Below are positions 24,241-37,064 of a stretch of DNA of 64,000 nt, piece after piece. Each line of letters opens with the position of its first letter. Position 1 is the first letter of the stretch. Origin of the DNA: Hymenoscyphus infarciens (Eukaryota; Ascomycota; Leotiomycetes; Helotiales; Helotiaceae); contig LLCB01000001.1 of the NCBI GenBank assembly GCA_001414345.1, positions 310,001 through 374,000 of the forward strand, written 5' to 3'. The translations under genes and the position numbers were made by a program. The notes under the pieces were generated by a model, which did not search any database, was not told the DNA's origin, and saw only the letters and a list, made by a program, of their open reading frames with translations.

Positions 24241-25702
24241 AGACATTTACCTAAAAACAATTATTACACCCAAAATTCAATACATACTATCCTGTACCTT
24301 CCACCACAAGACATCCTAACGAGTAAGCCCTACCTACCTACAAAGAAAAATCTCAAAAATCAACAGAAGATCAGAGGAGATCAATCAGTCATTAATAGAC
24401 TACCATACTGAAGAATCTAGTGTTTTTTTTTTGTGTGGTTGTAGTTTTATCAATGTTTTACACCCGTACCTCATGACTACTAGTACCTAGAATGGAGATA
24501 TTTCGCCAGAAAAGAAGTATACCTTCCGATTTTTCAAGTTATCAACTACCTATGATTCGATTCCGATGAGAAGACTCAATGGGATTGGGGAGTTCCAGGG
24601 GCCACGTCGTGCTTTCCATTTTCACCATGGCACGACCTCGAGTCTGCAGTCGCTGCGCCAAGGTCAAACCCAAGGCCAACGAAAGAAAGAAAAAACGACC
24701 TCGAACTTATCTCAACCCTCAGATTAACCTTTGCCTCGAAGAGGAGACAATTTCAACCAGGCATGGAAACCAAACTGCAGGGGGGGGGCATCGCGAAGAC
24801 ATGGCCACTGTAGAGATTACTCCTTGAACAACCCACTGATTTAAATCTCCCGTAAAGTTATTCATAGACGGTTGAAAGTTGCCGTCGGATCTTTATTCGC
24901 TGTCGATTTCTTGTAGTTCCAACCCCGAGGGAGCTTGGGAATGAGTGGACAGCCGGAGCTCGACACATTGAATTTAGGTGATAGATACCTGGACATGCGT
25001 ATCCAGGGGCAGAAAACGACGTTCGCCAGCTTGGTTGTTGGATTTGTTGGTAGACTTGCCTTTGTCTACTTCAGCTGCGAGTCGCGCAGATTTTTCATCA
25101 GTTGGTCACTCTGACTGACGAGAGCCTTGAACTATTCCACTTGTATCTTTCGTCCTACTTTGCCTTTCAGAAACAATTCGGCATCTAAATTAAGAAGCTC
25201 ATCCCCCTCTTAGTTTCCTTGCCTTCCCATCAGTAAGCTTCTCCTTCTGTTCCGCCCCACTCGCTCTTTCAGAAAAATGCATAATGAATGTGGAGATGAC
25301 CAAAGAACAAAGCAAGTGGCTGTTCAAAAGGTAGAGATTCGAGGACCGACAAGTGACATCAAAACACAGACCTACTCTGATACCAATATTTCCTTCCAGG
25401 AATACCACTCTATTGCCGAGGAAAACAACCTTGAAAAAAACAAGACCGCAGCCTCCGCGTGATACCTCGTATAGAGACCAAAAGCAAAAAACAAATCAAC
25501 TCGAAAACTATCCACAGGGAAAATGCAAAACCTTAATATATCATAAGACGAAGATATCAATCTAATTTCGTATACTTCAGGCACGAGCTGCTTCATAAAT
25601 CGCTAAACCCCGCGACATGGTATCATAAATCCCTCCATTCTCTCGCTCAGAAATTAGTACATCCCACAATTTGTACACCCGAACTCCTTTCAAATTTCAA
25701 AC

Positions 25703-27659
25703 TCATTGATCCTTCTCCGGATCCTTAGCCTCCCTCCACCCCTTATCAATAATAAACTGTCCACTCTTCTTCACCGCACTGTCCAGGCTCTCCGTGATAT
25801 ACATCAAGAGCCGACTAAAGAAGAAAAGGAACAGAAACGAGATGCTCATGATGACTGCAAATGAGTACCAGTAGTCCGTCACAGAATACACTCCCTCCAA
25901 ATCTTTGATCTGGATGGAGAAGTAACTGGTCATCAAACTGACCGGGAGGAATAGAACGGAAAGTTTCGCTAACAACCCTGCTGCGCGGGTGAGACGGGCT
26001 GTTGCTTCGGAGTCTTTCTGAGCATTGATGCTGAAGTACTGGGAGAAGTCAGTATTATGCGCGGTTCGAAATGGGGAAATGACATACTGTGTTTGCGAGA
26101 GCATCCTTTTCCAGAAGTAACTCTTTTGTTTCACTCAAGATTAATAACTGCAATCGATCACCAAGTCGTTCGAATCGAGAAATGGCTGATGGTGCAAGTG
26201 GTGGTCCTTGGCGCCCATGTAAAGGTGCAAATTGCATTGTTTCTGAGGTAGGAGAGCTTGGAGCTCGGAGACCGTTGGCGCCCTGTTGCTTCGCGGGTTG
26301 CAAGACTCGTTGGATCAGGTTTTTGTAGCCTTCATAGACGTGTTGCATTTGGCGGATCTTGTAACCAATTCTATGAAGCTGGGGAACAATTTCTTTTTGT
26401 ATGGGCTTCACGGATTTCCTAGACTAAAAGGTATGAGCATGAATAATCGTGGGTTGTAGTTTTGAGAGAGGGGCATACTGTGCTGTCGAAAATCCTTTTT
26501 CCCTATTCTGGGTTAGTTAACATCTTCCAACCGATGGAAATAGTGGTCCATACCAAAGCTTTCAATTTATCTTGAAATGTTTCCACGGCTTGATACACCG
26601 CACGCCAATCATCGAATAAATAGTAAAACAAATTGCTTGCTCCTTCACTGCCCCATTCATTAGGCGTGCCCTTTGGCAGGGCGTGTCTGATGGATACCAT
26701 CTCAATAGGTGTCTCTAACTTTTCCCACATTCCAATCTTCGACAATTGGCAGAAGACATTCATTAGATTGGCCCGGGCATTTTCAAGGTTTTTGATATCA
26801 TCGACATGCTCATGGAACGAAATGACGGTACCTAAAAGTAGTCAGCAAAAGCCGCCCCCTGCAGAAGAAGGCTTCATCCATACTATCATCGCAAACCACA
26901 AGCCACGAGTATAAACGACGCTGTTCCTCTTCTTCAAGCTTCCCGGTTATGTCAATCTCCAAGTTCATCCTTCTGTCCTCTGGCATTTGTTCATGCATCC
27001 AATTGGCTCCAACGCAAATGACTTTTAACAAATTAGAGAGGGTAACCATGGACGGATAGGACTTTGGACTCACACTTGTCTCCGAAATCGATTGCATGGT
27101 AATTAATCATTTTCTCTACGATATGGTAATGTGAATCCCGTCGTTTCATCAAAATCGATTTCCTTGTTTCCTTCTCCGTTTCCTTTTCCTGTTCAGAGGT
27201 CACATCGCCCTTTTCGAGATCCTCCTTGTGCCTGTGCCCGTCGTGGAGTTTTTGCCTATGGTGTTTCGATTTGTGCTCGATGGTTTTATTTTTGTGGGAC
27301 ATTGGCTCGTCCTTAATGATGGCATGGAGCCTGCTGGAGAAGCCATAGTGTTTAACAATTCGCGAGACAGCTTCCTGTTGCTTATGTGGTCCCCAAATAT
27401 TTCTGCCGTCTGGGTTAGCATCGACCACAAGGAAGGCGGAATGTTGGAAGCCTTACATCCATCTAATCGGCCGCTGCTGGGGTCGGGATTCGGTCAGTAA
27501 TTTGTGGAAGTCCTGTTCTTCAAGATCGAAGGCAATCTGGGCCTCGTCTTTCCCAAAGTCGACGACAAAGTTCTTGGTTGAAATGTCGAGGGCTTTCAGC
27601 TTGCACTCGGCGTAGATTTCCGGGTCATCGTAGTTTTCGAATCTGCCATTTTCCATCAT
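25703..27659 (-). CDS. CorA-like divalent cation transporter family protein
   Basis: Predicted 547-aa protein from seven exons: 27659-27457, 27402-27074, 27021-26884, 26831-26554, 26507-26479, 26418-26088, 26038-25703. All phases agree and one exon is only 29 nt. The N-terminal cytosolic part has RWINIWGPHK. Next come a Lys/His/Glu-rich insert (about residues 90-150) and long helices. Two C-terminal transmembrane segments follow (LAKLSVLFLPVSLMTSYFS and WYSFAVIMSISFLFLFFF). The fold matches fungal CorA-like Mg2+ transporters. The loop after TM1 starts YFSIQI where true CorA channels have GMN, so ion selectivity is uncertain. ATG at 27659 is followed by a second ATG. Confidence 0.82.
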
Positions 27660-28346
27660 GGTGACGGTGGTTGGAGATTGAAAGAGGGAGAGGGAGAGGG
27701 AGATGGAAAAATAGAGAGGATTCAGAGCAACGGCGATTGAAGCAAGACAGTGACATGTTGAAAAGGCGGCAGCTTTTCTTATTGCTATAAGTAGAAGCGC
27801 CCGGCTGATGGAGGCATGCGACCGTACAAGTACACGGGGGCCAAACACGCAGCCTTGGGAAGCTGCAGGATGTCGCTGAAGACCCGCCGAAGGCCCGCTG
27901 ACAAATCCCCACAAGACCCGCTTCCTATTTTAGCTCCAGCGCTTCACTGTTGGCGATGGCTTCACTTCAACCAACAAAACAAAAACAACGAGGAAATTCA
28001 GAAGCACACCTACTACGCTCGTACTCGACGTTCTCACCGACAAAGAATCTACCAACGCGCCATATCACCAGAAACCGAAATATACGCTGCGTCCCGGAGG
28101 GCAACACAAATACCTGAAACAACAACCTGTTGGTGTTTCTTCTAGGCTGCCATCCGACGACCGAATTGAGCGCAACGACTGTCGTGCAACTCATATCAGT
28201 AACAGAAAATCTACAACGGTTCCCAATCGCCCACAGCATTTTTGAAGTATTTCCGGCGAGCGATATATACAAAAAAGATCTCTAGCATTCGAAATTAGCG
28301 ACTTCCTGCGTTCTTGAATTCTGTTTTCGCAAATCGAGCCCTGGAA
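27660..28346. promoter_or_regulatory. shared upstream region of CorA-like and GNAT genes
   Basis: 687 nt between divergent start codons. A GAGAGG-type purine run lies just upstream of the CorA-like ATG. No gene seen inside. Confidence 0.45.
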
Positions 28347-29062
28347 ATGCCTGAGATAAAAATTGTTCCCTTATGTCGTGACGAGGCCAGCATACAAGCG
28401 GATGTAGAACGTTACAAGGCATTTCGACTCCTTTCACTACAAGTTGCACCAGAGATGTTCGGTTCAACCTACGCAGGAGAGGTGGCTTTCAGCGACAAAA
28501 TCTGGTTTGACCGTCTGGCAAATCCACAAGCCACTACCTATGCTGCTCTTCAAGGGGAAACCATGGTAGGATCACTCATACTCTTGGGCCCTTTGTCATT
28601 TCATCCTGAGTGAGTGGTTTCACTATTTGGCGAATGTCTTAAGCTATACCTTTTGCCTTTGCTTTCCATCTCCCGCGTTGACGTTATCTGATTTTTCCGT
28701 TTAGAAATAAATCTCTAAGCAATCCCTGGACGCCTTCCGAAGACGAGTATGAGAAGGCTCCTCCTGACTATGCTCATTTTCGTATAAATGGAGTTTTTAC
28801 GAGTCCCTCTGTTCGAAGAAGGGGTGTTGGCAAATCACTTATGGAGGTAGCTCTCAAAGTACAAAAGCAAATGGCCGCCGATTTGGGCAAGGAGCTTGTT
28901 TCAACACTTGGAGTTGACTCCGATAATATCCCCGCTGTCAGCCTGTACCGAAAGTTTGGATACGTTACGATAAAAGAAGCTCCTCTGCCTGGTGATAGTT
29001 CTCGGACGGGGCTTTTGCTCAAATATGTACCTTCCTCTGAAGCTACAAGTTTAGCAAAGTAG
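28347..29062 (+). CDS. GNAT-family N-acetyltransferase
   Basis: Predicted 206-aa acetyl-CoA-dependent acyltransferase from exons 28347-28609 and 28705-29062. The acetyl-CoA binding motif A is present as FTSPSVRRRGVGKSLM, containing the R-x-x-G-x-G core. It is followed by a helix and the conserved C-terminal strand motif NIPAVSLYRKFGYV. The N-terminal half carries the usual beta hairpin with TYAALQGETMVGSL. The start is the ATG of MPEIKIVP; an upstream in-frame ATG at 28314 would add 11 residues. The substrate (small molecule, peptide or amine) cannot be told from sequence. Confidence 0.85.
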
Positions 29063-29645
29063 ACAAGCAGAGAAATAGCGGAATGTGAAGAATGAAGAAT
29101 GATGTGAGCAAATGCAAGATGTGGTGTAGCTTCTGCTCCATATTCTTTATGCCTTTTTCCTGCTGCATCAACAAGTGACTGCTTGAGCTTGCATGCCTGT
29201 GGTGAAGATTCTTCATTATCCCAACTTCCTTTTCTTCGTTCTTCCTACATCTTTCTATTATAATCAAGCACACGCAAGGTGATAGATAACCCGAAAGTCT
29301 TACTTTCTTGTGATCTTCAAGTGTGGCAGTGCAATGCACCTCAGCCACACCAACCCCTCATGGCCAATGAGCACAGCTACCCCTCGTTTGGAGGTATAAG
29401 ACATGCATTCAAAACAGGGAAAAGAAACTCAATCCTTGACGTGGACATGCAGCACTTCGTACTAGCTCGCCACAGTAAGGTGGAGGGAGGATGGATTTCT
29501 TCTCTTACTTATGCTTCATTCATTACCTAGGTAATTCACAAGAACAGCGTTACCCTAATGAGTCTCCCTCGAATCGCCAGGTTATGTTTGTACATCGAAT
29601 ATTAAGAGGATATCCAAGAGACCTTGACTGGTCTCCAACTGAGAA
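29063..29645. other. intergenic
   Basis: 3' region of the GNAT gene and upstream region of the CFEM gene. No gene seen. Confidence 0.55.
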
Positions 29646-30516
29646 ATGCCGTCGTCAAAATCCCTTTTCGCACTTCTCTGCATCGCAATAACCTCACTTC
29701 CCCTCATCAATTCCCAACTGGTTGCGTCCCTTCCGGATTGTATCCAAGATTGTATCGAACAATCTCCAGATATCAACTGCTCTACCCTCGATGTAGCATG
29801 TCTCTGTCGAGCATCATCAGGAAACTTCCTACCGGACACAATAACATGCAGTAATTCATTCCTCACCCCTCCGTTTGCTTCTTTTGATCTTCCCCCAAAT
29901 TAACCAACTCAATCCCCAACCCTCTGACTTCCTCGCAGTGCATGCGCAATGCGATAACAACCTCGACAATAACCTCCTTCTCACCCCTCTCCAGCTTGCA
30001 TGCCAACTAGCAGGTTCCCCTATCCCATCCTCCGCCTTGCGAAATGCCCAAAACATCGGCAGCTCCCTCGCAACCCAAAGCATAACAACAATAACAATGC
30101 ACGACACCTCCTCAAGCCTCACCTTGAAACTCACCACGACACCGACATCCCCTGCCCCAGCACAAAGTGTGACCTCCTCCCTCGGACTCACACTCACGAC
30201 CAAGAACGTAATCACACAAAGCTCGACTCTTTATCCGTATTTAGGGACGAAACCTAGTACGCAGGCTATTGGCCCTAGTACATCAAGTACTAGAATTTCA
30301 GTTACGCAGACTGGGACTGGGACTGGGACGCAAACAGGACTGAGTCAAACTTCGACCAGTACCGGTGGTGTGGGAAGTAAGACCACTACTCCTCCTAATT
30401 CGGTGGAAACTAATAGTTCGCCCTTTCAAGATGGGAACCCGGCTTGTAGGAATGGAGTTTCCGGTTGGTTGTTTGGTTTGAGTGTTGGGTTTGTCTTTGG
30501 GAGTTTTTGGTTATGA
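29646..30516 (+). CDS. CFEM-domain GPI-anchored cell-surface protein
   Basis: Predicted 260-aa protein from exons 29646-29850 and 29939-30516. There is a signal peptide at residues 1-23 (ends LINSQ). The CFEM domain has eight cysteines: C32, C36, C45, C52, C54, C68, C73 and one near 88 (LQLACQLAG). It includes the CLC pair and an upstream Asp (STLDVACLC), at the place where CFEM proteins of Candida coordinate haem. A long Ser/Thr-rich stalk with short GTGTGTQT repeats follows, then a small-residue site and a hydrophobic C-terminus (WLFGLSVGFVFGSFWL) that fits GPI attachment. CFEM proteins act in haem/iron uptake, adhesion or host interaction; which applies here is unknown. Confidence 0.9.
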
Positions 30517-31043
30517 GGATGTTCAGTGTTGTAGGTTGTGTGTGGTGGGGGATTTTGTAGATTTATGTGGTTTCGTGGGGAGTGAGGGAGGGATCTATAG
30601 TGAAGGCTTATGATGTATGATTTATGATATTGGATCGAGAGATTTTAGAGCTTGGGTTTTAGGGCATAGGCCAAAAATATGAGGTCGGAACTTCCATCTA
30701 TCGATTCTAAAAGTTCGCACTTTTGTCGAACAATGCATTCAAATGAAATGACCTCCTTGTCGCATGTAGTTAGTTATAAAGCGAGTCCTCGTAACATGTG
30801 TTGAGTTGCTATCATCTTGATTGTTGAACCGCCCTTCAATCTGAGGCTTGTAATCATTCACGCTCAATTTCTTTCTTTGATCCCATCCTCTCGAACTAGG
30901 TTGTGTTTTTGCAGACTACCAAGAATGTAGGCAAGAATCTAGAAAACACTGAAAGTCGAGAGCCACAGCTCTAGTTCAGATGCCCCACTTGAACGTTTAG
31001 CTTAAGATCCCCAGTTACTCTATACATCTTGCACTTGGGGTAT

Positions 31044-31090
31044 GGCTACTTTACTCTGTATATTACTTTACTTTGTATATTACTTTACCA
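31044..31090. repeat. 17-nt tandem repeat
   Basis: TACTTTACTCTGTATAT, then TACTTTACTTTGTATAT, then TACTTTACC: about 2.5 copies of a 17-nt unit with one substitution. Confidence 0.75.
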
Positions 31091-34000
31091 CGATGTCGTC
31101 TAGCAGTAACAAGGTACTTCAACCACTCACTCCATCAAAAATTTTCAAACAACTTGGATTCTACTTGATGCATTTTACTTTCTTCTCCTACCACCCCGAA
31201 TTCAAACTTATCGAATGTTTCGATAGCGGACGAGAAATCGACAGTAAACGAGGGACCGCTCAGAATCCTGGAGTCGAGAGAGTATCCGGCGGAGCTTCTA
31301 GCATGAGATTTGACGACGGCAAATAGGTTCTTGTCTTGGAACAGTGTTGTGCTTCTTTTAGAGAGCGATGCCTAGAGCAACAAATGAGGGGGAATGCGGT
31401 TGCAACTTTAACGTCCTATTTCTATATGTCATCAACATACTTGCTTATATATAGCTCTCTTTGGGTTTTAGGATGATGACTAGACTCGCAATCTTCGGTG
31501 GCAGAGTGAGGTTTGTAATGTGTTGATATACAGTAAGAGATTCGTGCATTAATCTCCGGCAGCTACTTTTTTTCCCTTGGAGTGCGAAGCAGCCTGGGAC
31601 CTTGAAAGGTTGGAAGAATGAGTAGTTTCCGTTCTTAATTCTCCTTGTTTATTTTTTTGGTAGAGTTACTATTCTTAGTCGAGAGTAACGTGCACAATAT
31701 CATCGAAAGGTGCCGGAGAGTAATGCTCGAGTCTCTGGAGTGAGGATCCATCAATCTTCCACACCAAAGTTTACTTACTCGTTTTACGTTACAATTTCAA
31801 TATCCTTCAGGTATAATTTGAGAACCCCGAGTAAATGAAACTTGATGACTTTAAATGCAATTGAAAGGATTTCAGGTTGATCTTCACTCGTGCATAAACA
31901 AGTGGGTTCTCCAAAGGTCACAAAAGGAGAAACACTAGAGTCTGAAGGCTACGATGGGTAAGGCGAATTTTGGTGTAAATTGGCTAGTAAGTTGTTGCTG
32001 AATGTGAGGGGTTGTATGCTTCGATATGTGTTTCATCCCGCACTCAGGGCTATAGGAACATGATGTGGAAACTCACCTTGGCACTCATCTTTAGATTCTT
32101 TACAGAGAAATGAGCCGCCGTCGAGACGCGTATTAAAAATCCACCGAGCTCATTCGACAACACCTGAAACCTCGCCAGTAAATAATTGGTATATCAGCTT
32201 TCTAAAGAGCTAGCTTAAGGGTAGCTGATGAGTCAACTTTAAGCTTGCTACGAAACTACGCTTGGTGGGATAGTTGATAGCTCACTCGAACTTTTTGGCC
32301 CCCATAATTTTGAATGACTTACTCGCTATATGTTCCAACAAATATTAGCTTACTCGCAGCACGCAGTTTCAGTCCCCAAACATCGACCTGCTTGACAGTA
32401 CCGACACACATTACGGAGCAGGGGTACACAGCAACATCGCCTCGATAGGAAACTTTACAATTAATTTTGTGAACTATTTGCTGTATAAAGAGTCGTGTTC
32501 TTGCATATAAGGAATTTGCGCATGTTTCAAGTCGAGTGTTCGTGAAGTGAGGTACTGGAACGCATCCCACGCTCGCTTAAAATGAACCGACTCTTCGAGG
32601 AAAATTCAATGTGGCGAGCCACTGTTTACAAACCTCTACCATTCTTTTACAAGTTTTCAATAACAACGTAGCCTGAACAGTATAAATTACTGGTCAAAGC
32701 CAAAAACTTGCGAGGTCAATCTCACCACAAAATCTCGGCTGTTCATTCTAGCCAGAACACGACTTGCTTTCAACATCTCGGTCAGTCAAAAACTCGGAAT
32801 CAGCTCGAGAAAAAAGGCCATTGAAGCCCGCTTAGTGTAGGACTTTTTCTATTATGATGTAAAAGATCAAAGGTCGAGAGATCTTGATTCTCAATTAACC
32901 CCTTGATTTTGCGCTGCTTTTAAACCTAACCTTGATCCATCGATTTAGAACAGCACATAATACGGTCAACTTCTGTCTCGAAACTACATTTTTGGCAAAC
33001 ACCGTCGTTCTGACAATGGGAAGCCGCGGCCGTTAGTATGAATCCGTCGCGAATAAAACCTAAACCGCGGCGAGCTCCGCATAAAAGGCTTAAGATTGTT
33101 TTAGTAGCTGTAAATCAGTCTTCTCCTTTTCGACAGTAGTTACATTTTCGACAGTGAATCAAGAGCACCTTTAGACTCCTGAGTTGGATTTCTTACATCT
33201 TTTCCGCAGGCAAGTCCGACTCTTTTTGCCTCCATAGGTCCGCTAATTTGTTCTTCACGCTTCTTGATACTTTCAGCTCAAATTTGGTAAATAATTTGGT
33301 ATCTTCCAGCAGTTTTGATGATTTGTTTAGTTATCGTGAGTATCTTTGTCCTGTCATGGACATTCTCCAGTTACTCTCGGCTTGCTCATTTGAGGTCAAC
33401 AGGAGTTTTGGGAACAAACCTTGGCTTAAATACATCTAGAGGGATAGCAACTGTCTCACCTACTACAAGGAAACTTATCAACATGACCCCGCACCAAACC
33501 TTGTATACGCCGCCTGCAAACATCTCCCTCACAAGAACCAGGCGTTTGTTAAGACGCAGAATAGAACTTCAGACATCAGGATAAGATGCCTAGATTATTC
33601 TAGCTCCTAGAAATCAAACTCTCCTAGGAATTCGATGATAGATTAAGCTTCGATAATGACTCGGAGAGTTTCAAAGCCTCTTGTTGAGTCGCCACTAAGA
33701 GAAAGTATAGTATTACATACTATTTGAAGTCAGCGTTAAACTTTCTGCCCTAGGACTGGCGGGTTTGAGAGCCCCGTTGATGACAGTTACTCTCAAACTC
33801 CGGATGTAGTGTTTGAAAATCCAGTCTCTTGTTATTAGTCCCAGTTCTAACAATTGCGAAATAATTTATCTTATCTTGGGGAGCTTTGTATGGGACTGTA
33901 ATTTAACTCTCTCAACCATACCCGCTGCAGTCGTAAAAAAGATGTCTTAATTCTTCGTTTCTTTTGCCGAGAAGAGTTTAGGTTCTGAAAAGAAAGACAA

Positions 34001-35388
34001 AGGAGTGTTAGTCATGGCACCCTAGGAGTGTCTGGGAAACACCAGAGCATACCATTACTTTAATTACTCTAAAAAGTTTCACACACTCAATTTTCATAAC
34101 TCGAGTTACGCGTACGCAAAACACTGATAAGTATTTCATGCATCCACTCACAACGCTATGGGGGAGTGGCAGAAACTCTACAATTACGAAAAGATTACCA
34201 GTGTTTGTATAGATCCGATCCTTTCTCCTTTTCACAGTATGACGAGAAACCTCTCATAAGCTTCACACAGATGGTGGGATTCAGAAATTTCACCTTGCAT
34301 AGCAACTTTCAAGGAAAGAATTTTTTCCCTTCCTGTGGAACCTCTACTTAAATTAACTTGGAAATTCGTGTGATAATTTATCATTTGACAATAAACCATG
34401 TATGAAGATGCCTGCTCTCTAAAATTCTGGCACTTATAAACCGAATGCTATTATTTCCTTGATTGTTTCTGCTCAGTTTCCCTAGCTACAACTTCCCCTA
34501 TCTCTACACTTATATAACTTGATATAATACTCCTTTTGGTTTGAAGAAAGACTTTGACGGTTGTCAGCTTGTAGGCGCTGAAAAAAAAGTAAAAAGCTTT
34601 CTTTGACTGCTATGACAGAGATCGGAGTGACCAGGAAGCCATGATAAACAATTTAAGTCGAATGATAAGATGGAAGAATCAAGTGATGAGTGGATGAGCA
34701 TTGAATATAGAATACTGGCACACGACTCATTTTCCCAAAACGTGAATAGAATCACAAATGAAGTCTAGGATTTGAACTTTGAAAGAGGAATTTGTGTCAT
34801 TCAAAGAGCTTCTTGAGATCTTGACAAACCCACTCGCCGTTTGCCTATTTGCTTTGATGTTAATACTGCCAGACCTTACAAGTGTCACACTTCTCCGACT
34901 ACCTACCCAGCAACAGAGCTTCTATTCTCCTTCTGATCTTCCTTTCCAACAATTTTCCATTTCAGTAATCGCCCTACCACATATTCTCAAGCTCACTTCG
35001 AAGAGAAACCGCTAGAATCAAGATTCAGGACCCCGAACCAAGTGAAGTAGGTTTTGTAACTTGCTCGACAAACAAAAACAATTGGGAGACTTGGTCGTTT
35101 TGCCGTCGTTTTGTCGTTTCCTAGCATCATGTTCAAGCCTGGCTACGTTATCCAGCTCCTCTCAACAAACTCTAATGAACCCGGTACTGGAATATAAATT
35201 ACCACGTTGAAGCGGAAGTAAGGAAAAAATAATACCTCTTCTTCATTATGCGGTGAAAAGGAAGACGAACACAATAACATGCAAAATCCCTCGGCGCATC
35301 GACGAGAAAGGCTCCATCCATAATTGGTCAGGAATACGAGGTTGATATTCGCACTCTCTTCTCGTCTAACATTTTCTTTCCGGGTAAG

Positions 35389-35500
35389 CTGCAGATTACT
35401 CTGGCTTACTCGCTTACTTGTGGTTAACTGCTTACTCGCTAGATTACCTGCCAGCTTACCAGCTTACCCAAACCGGGATTTTTTACTGGCTTACTCTGAC
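35389..35500. repeat. GCTTAC short-word cluster
   Basis: GCTTACTCG, GCTTACTTG, GCTTACTCG, CAGCTTACC, CAGCTTACC and GGCTTACTC occur within about 110 nt. This is a degenerate simple repeat of no known function. Confidence 0.55.
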
Positions 35501-35749
35501 GCAATGTGTTCCGCTGCCGCAAACTACTCAAAGACTTACAGTATACCCAATAGCTATCAGAAAAATACCCCAAAAAATGAATCTCTAGGTATTAATTCAT
35601 GACAGAACAAACTTCCACCTCCTTTACTTTGATTATGCGCACTCGTCTGGTATAACTACTTATATTTTCTGAGAAGGTTTAGAAGATTGCGAAATAATGA
35701 TTCTCCATTCTTCTAAACCCAACAGTGGGTGCACAGAATTTAGCTGAAA

Positions 35750-36090
35750 ACACACCAAAAGTCACCCTCTTTATAGCTTTATAACTTAGTAAATATATAG
35801 TATAACATATCCTAACAACGATTATAGACGTAGAACTTTATAAGAAGAGCATATTCCTAACCAACCACTTAGTTATAACTCCTAAGCTATATAACTTTAA
35901 AGGCTAATATTTCACTAATAAAGTCTTCAAGAGATTATTCTATTAAGTTCCTCTAGCCTAATTAAAAATAAGGAGGTTCAAGTCATAGGTTAGATTACTC
36001 TTGATACTTCGTTTTATATATATCAAATAAAGCGTTCTTCTATAATTAGTAGGAGAAGTTAGTAAAAAGATAGTGAGTTTGAAGATTATT
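35750..36090. mobile_element. AT/TpA-rich repeat relic
   Basis: About 340 nt with a sharp rise in A+T and TpA (for example AAGCTATATAACTTT), the same texture as 22678-23391. Likely a RIP-mutated transposon fragment. No terminal repeats or frame recognised. Confidence 0.4.
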
Positions 36091-37064
36091 GTTCGTACTG
36101 TTGAACCTTCTCGCATGATATGCTTAGCTGCTACGAAAATCCCGAGGCAATGGGGTGTACTCAGAGCAAGCTCGGGACTCTACCTTCTGGGCACCAACCA
36201 CTAAACGCGACACGTAACAAAAGGAAGGTAGATAAATAACTTCAATCCACTCACTTCACTAGCCTCTTTAAACAATATCGACGATGAAGGTGTCGACCAC
36301 AAAGAAGACCGCAGCAGTCGTCTTCTAAAAACCATCTCGCCCCCGCGATCACCTTTCGACGACTTGAAATCATATATATGGATGGGGGGTTTATACTCTA
36401 GAAGGGGACTGAATTTGCCTTCCATTTTCTATTGTAACAACCACCGCTCTCGTCATAGTGAAGTTTGCGCGCGACGAGGTTAGGTAGGTCGAGGCGAGTG
36501 GGAAGGTCGCCATGTTGTCAGGGAAGGAAATGAACTCGACACTCTCGACCCTCTCGATCGATGTTGACTATAAACCACATCCTCTCAAAATCAGCAGCAA
36601 ACACTATATGTAATTTCCTAATTCATTGCGACTACTCTATCTTAGTAGTACCGGGCCTCTCTCGCCCAGAAGTGCACCACACAACAACCTTCTCAGTTGG
36701 CACCCACTCTGCCTTTTCCGCCCTCCCACCATACAAAAAGTGTGGGTAAATCCCCCACAGATGCCACCACCACGACCACAGTTTCGGGTTTCCTCGTATA
36801 ATTGTGACACCAAAGACCCAAATCAGATCAACAAAAAACACAGCATCAAAAAAAACTCCCACCCGGAGGACATGATGTGGTTCCTCTAATAAACAAAGAT
36901 CAAAAACAACAACAAAACAAATGACGCCATACGAATGCCATGAGTTTCCTCCCAGACGGACAAAAGGTATTTGTGACCTTGCCCGCAGACCATAAACGCC
37001 AACGCAATGGAGTTCAAAAAAATCACGAATTCTATGTAAAAGAAGTAGCCCCCCGCCCTAACTT
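36091..37064. other. intergenic, 3' side of chd1
   Basis: No gene seen; includes the probable 3' UTR of the chromatin remodeller. Confidence 0.5.

Larger units (their letters stand above)
23392..25702. other. accessory AT-rich region, no intact gene
   Basis: Contains a possible propeptide fragment at 23465-23557, a degenerate short tandem array at about 24000-24240, and otherwise short frames without support. One of these, starting at 24579, includes CSRCAKVK but lacks a full zinc-cluster spacing. Confidence 0.5.
30517..35749. other. long gene-poor stretch, no supported gene
   Basis: More than 5 kb in which short frames show no domain, signal peptide with cysteine pattern, or splice-linked structure. 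Short repeats are listed separately. GC is lower than in the gene blocks. Confidence 0.55.

Noticed and set aside
24579..24827. Frame with CSRCAKVK, suggestive of a Zn2Cys6 cluster
   Set aside because: The required six-cysteine spacing is absent and there is no continuing regulator domain.
31042..31326. 94-codon frame
   Set aside because: Begins inside a 17-nt tandem repeat and has no domain or intron structure.
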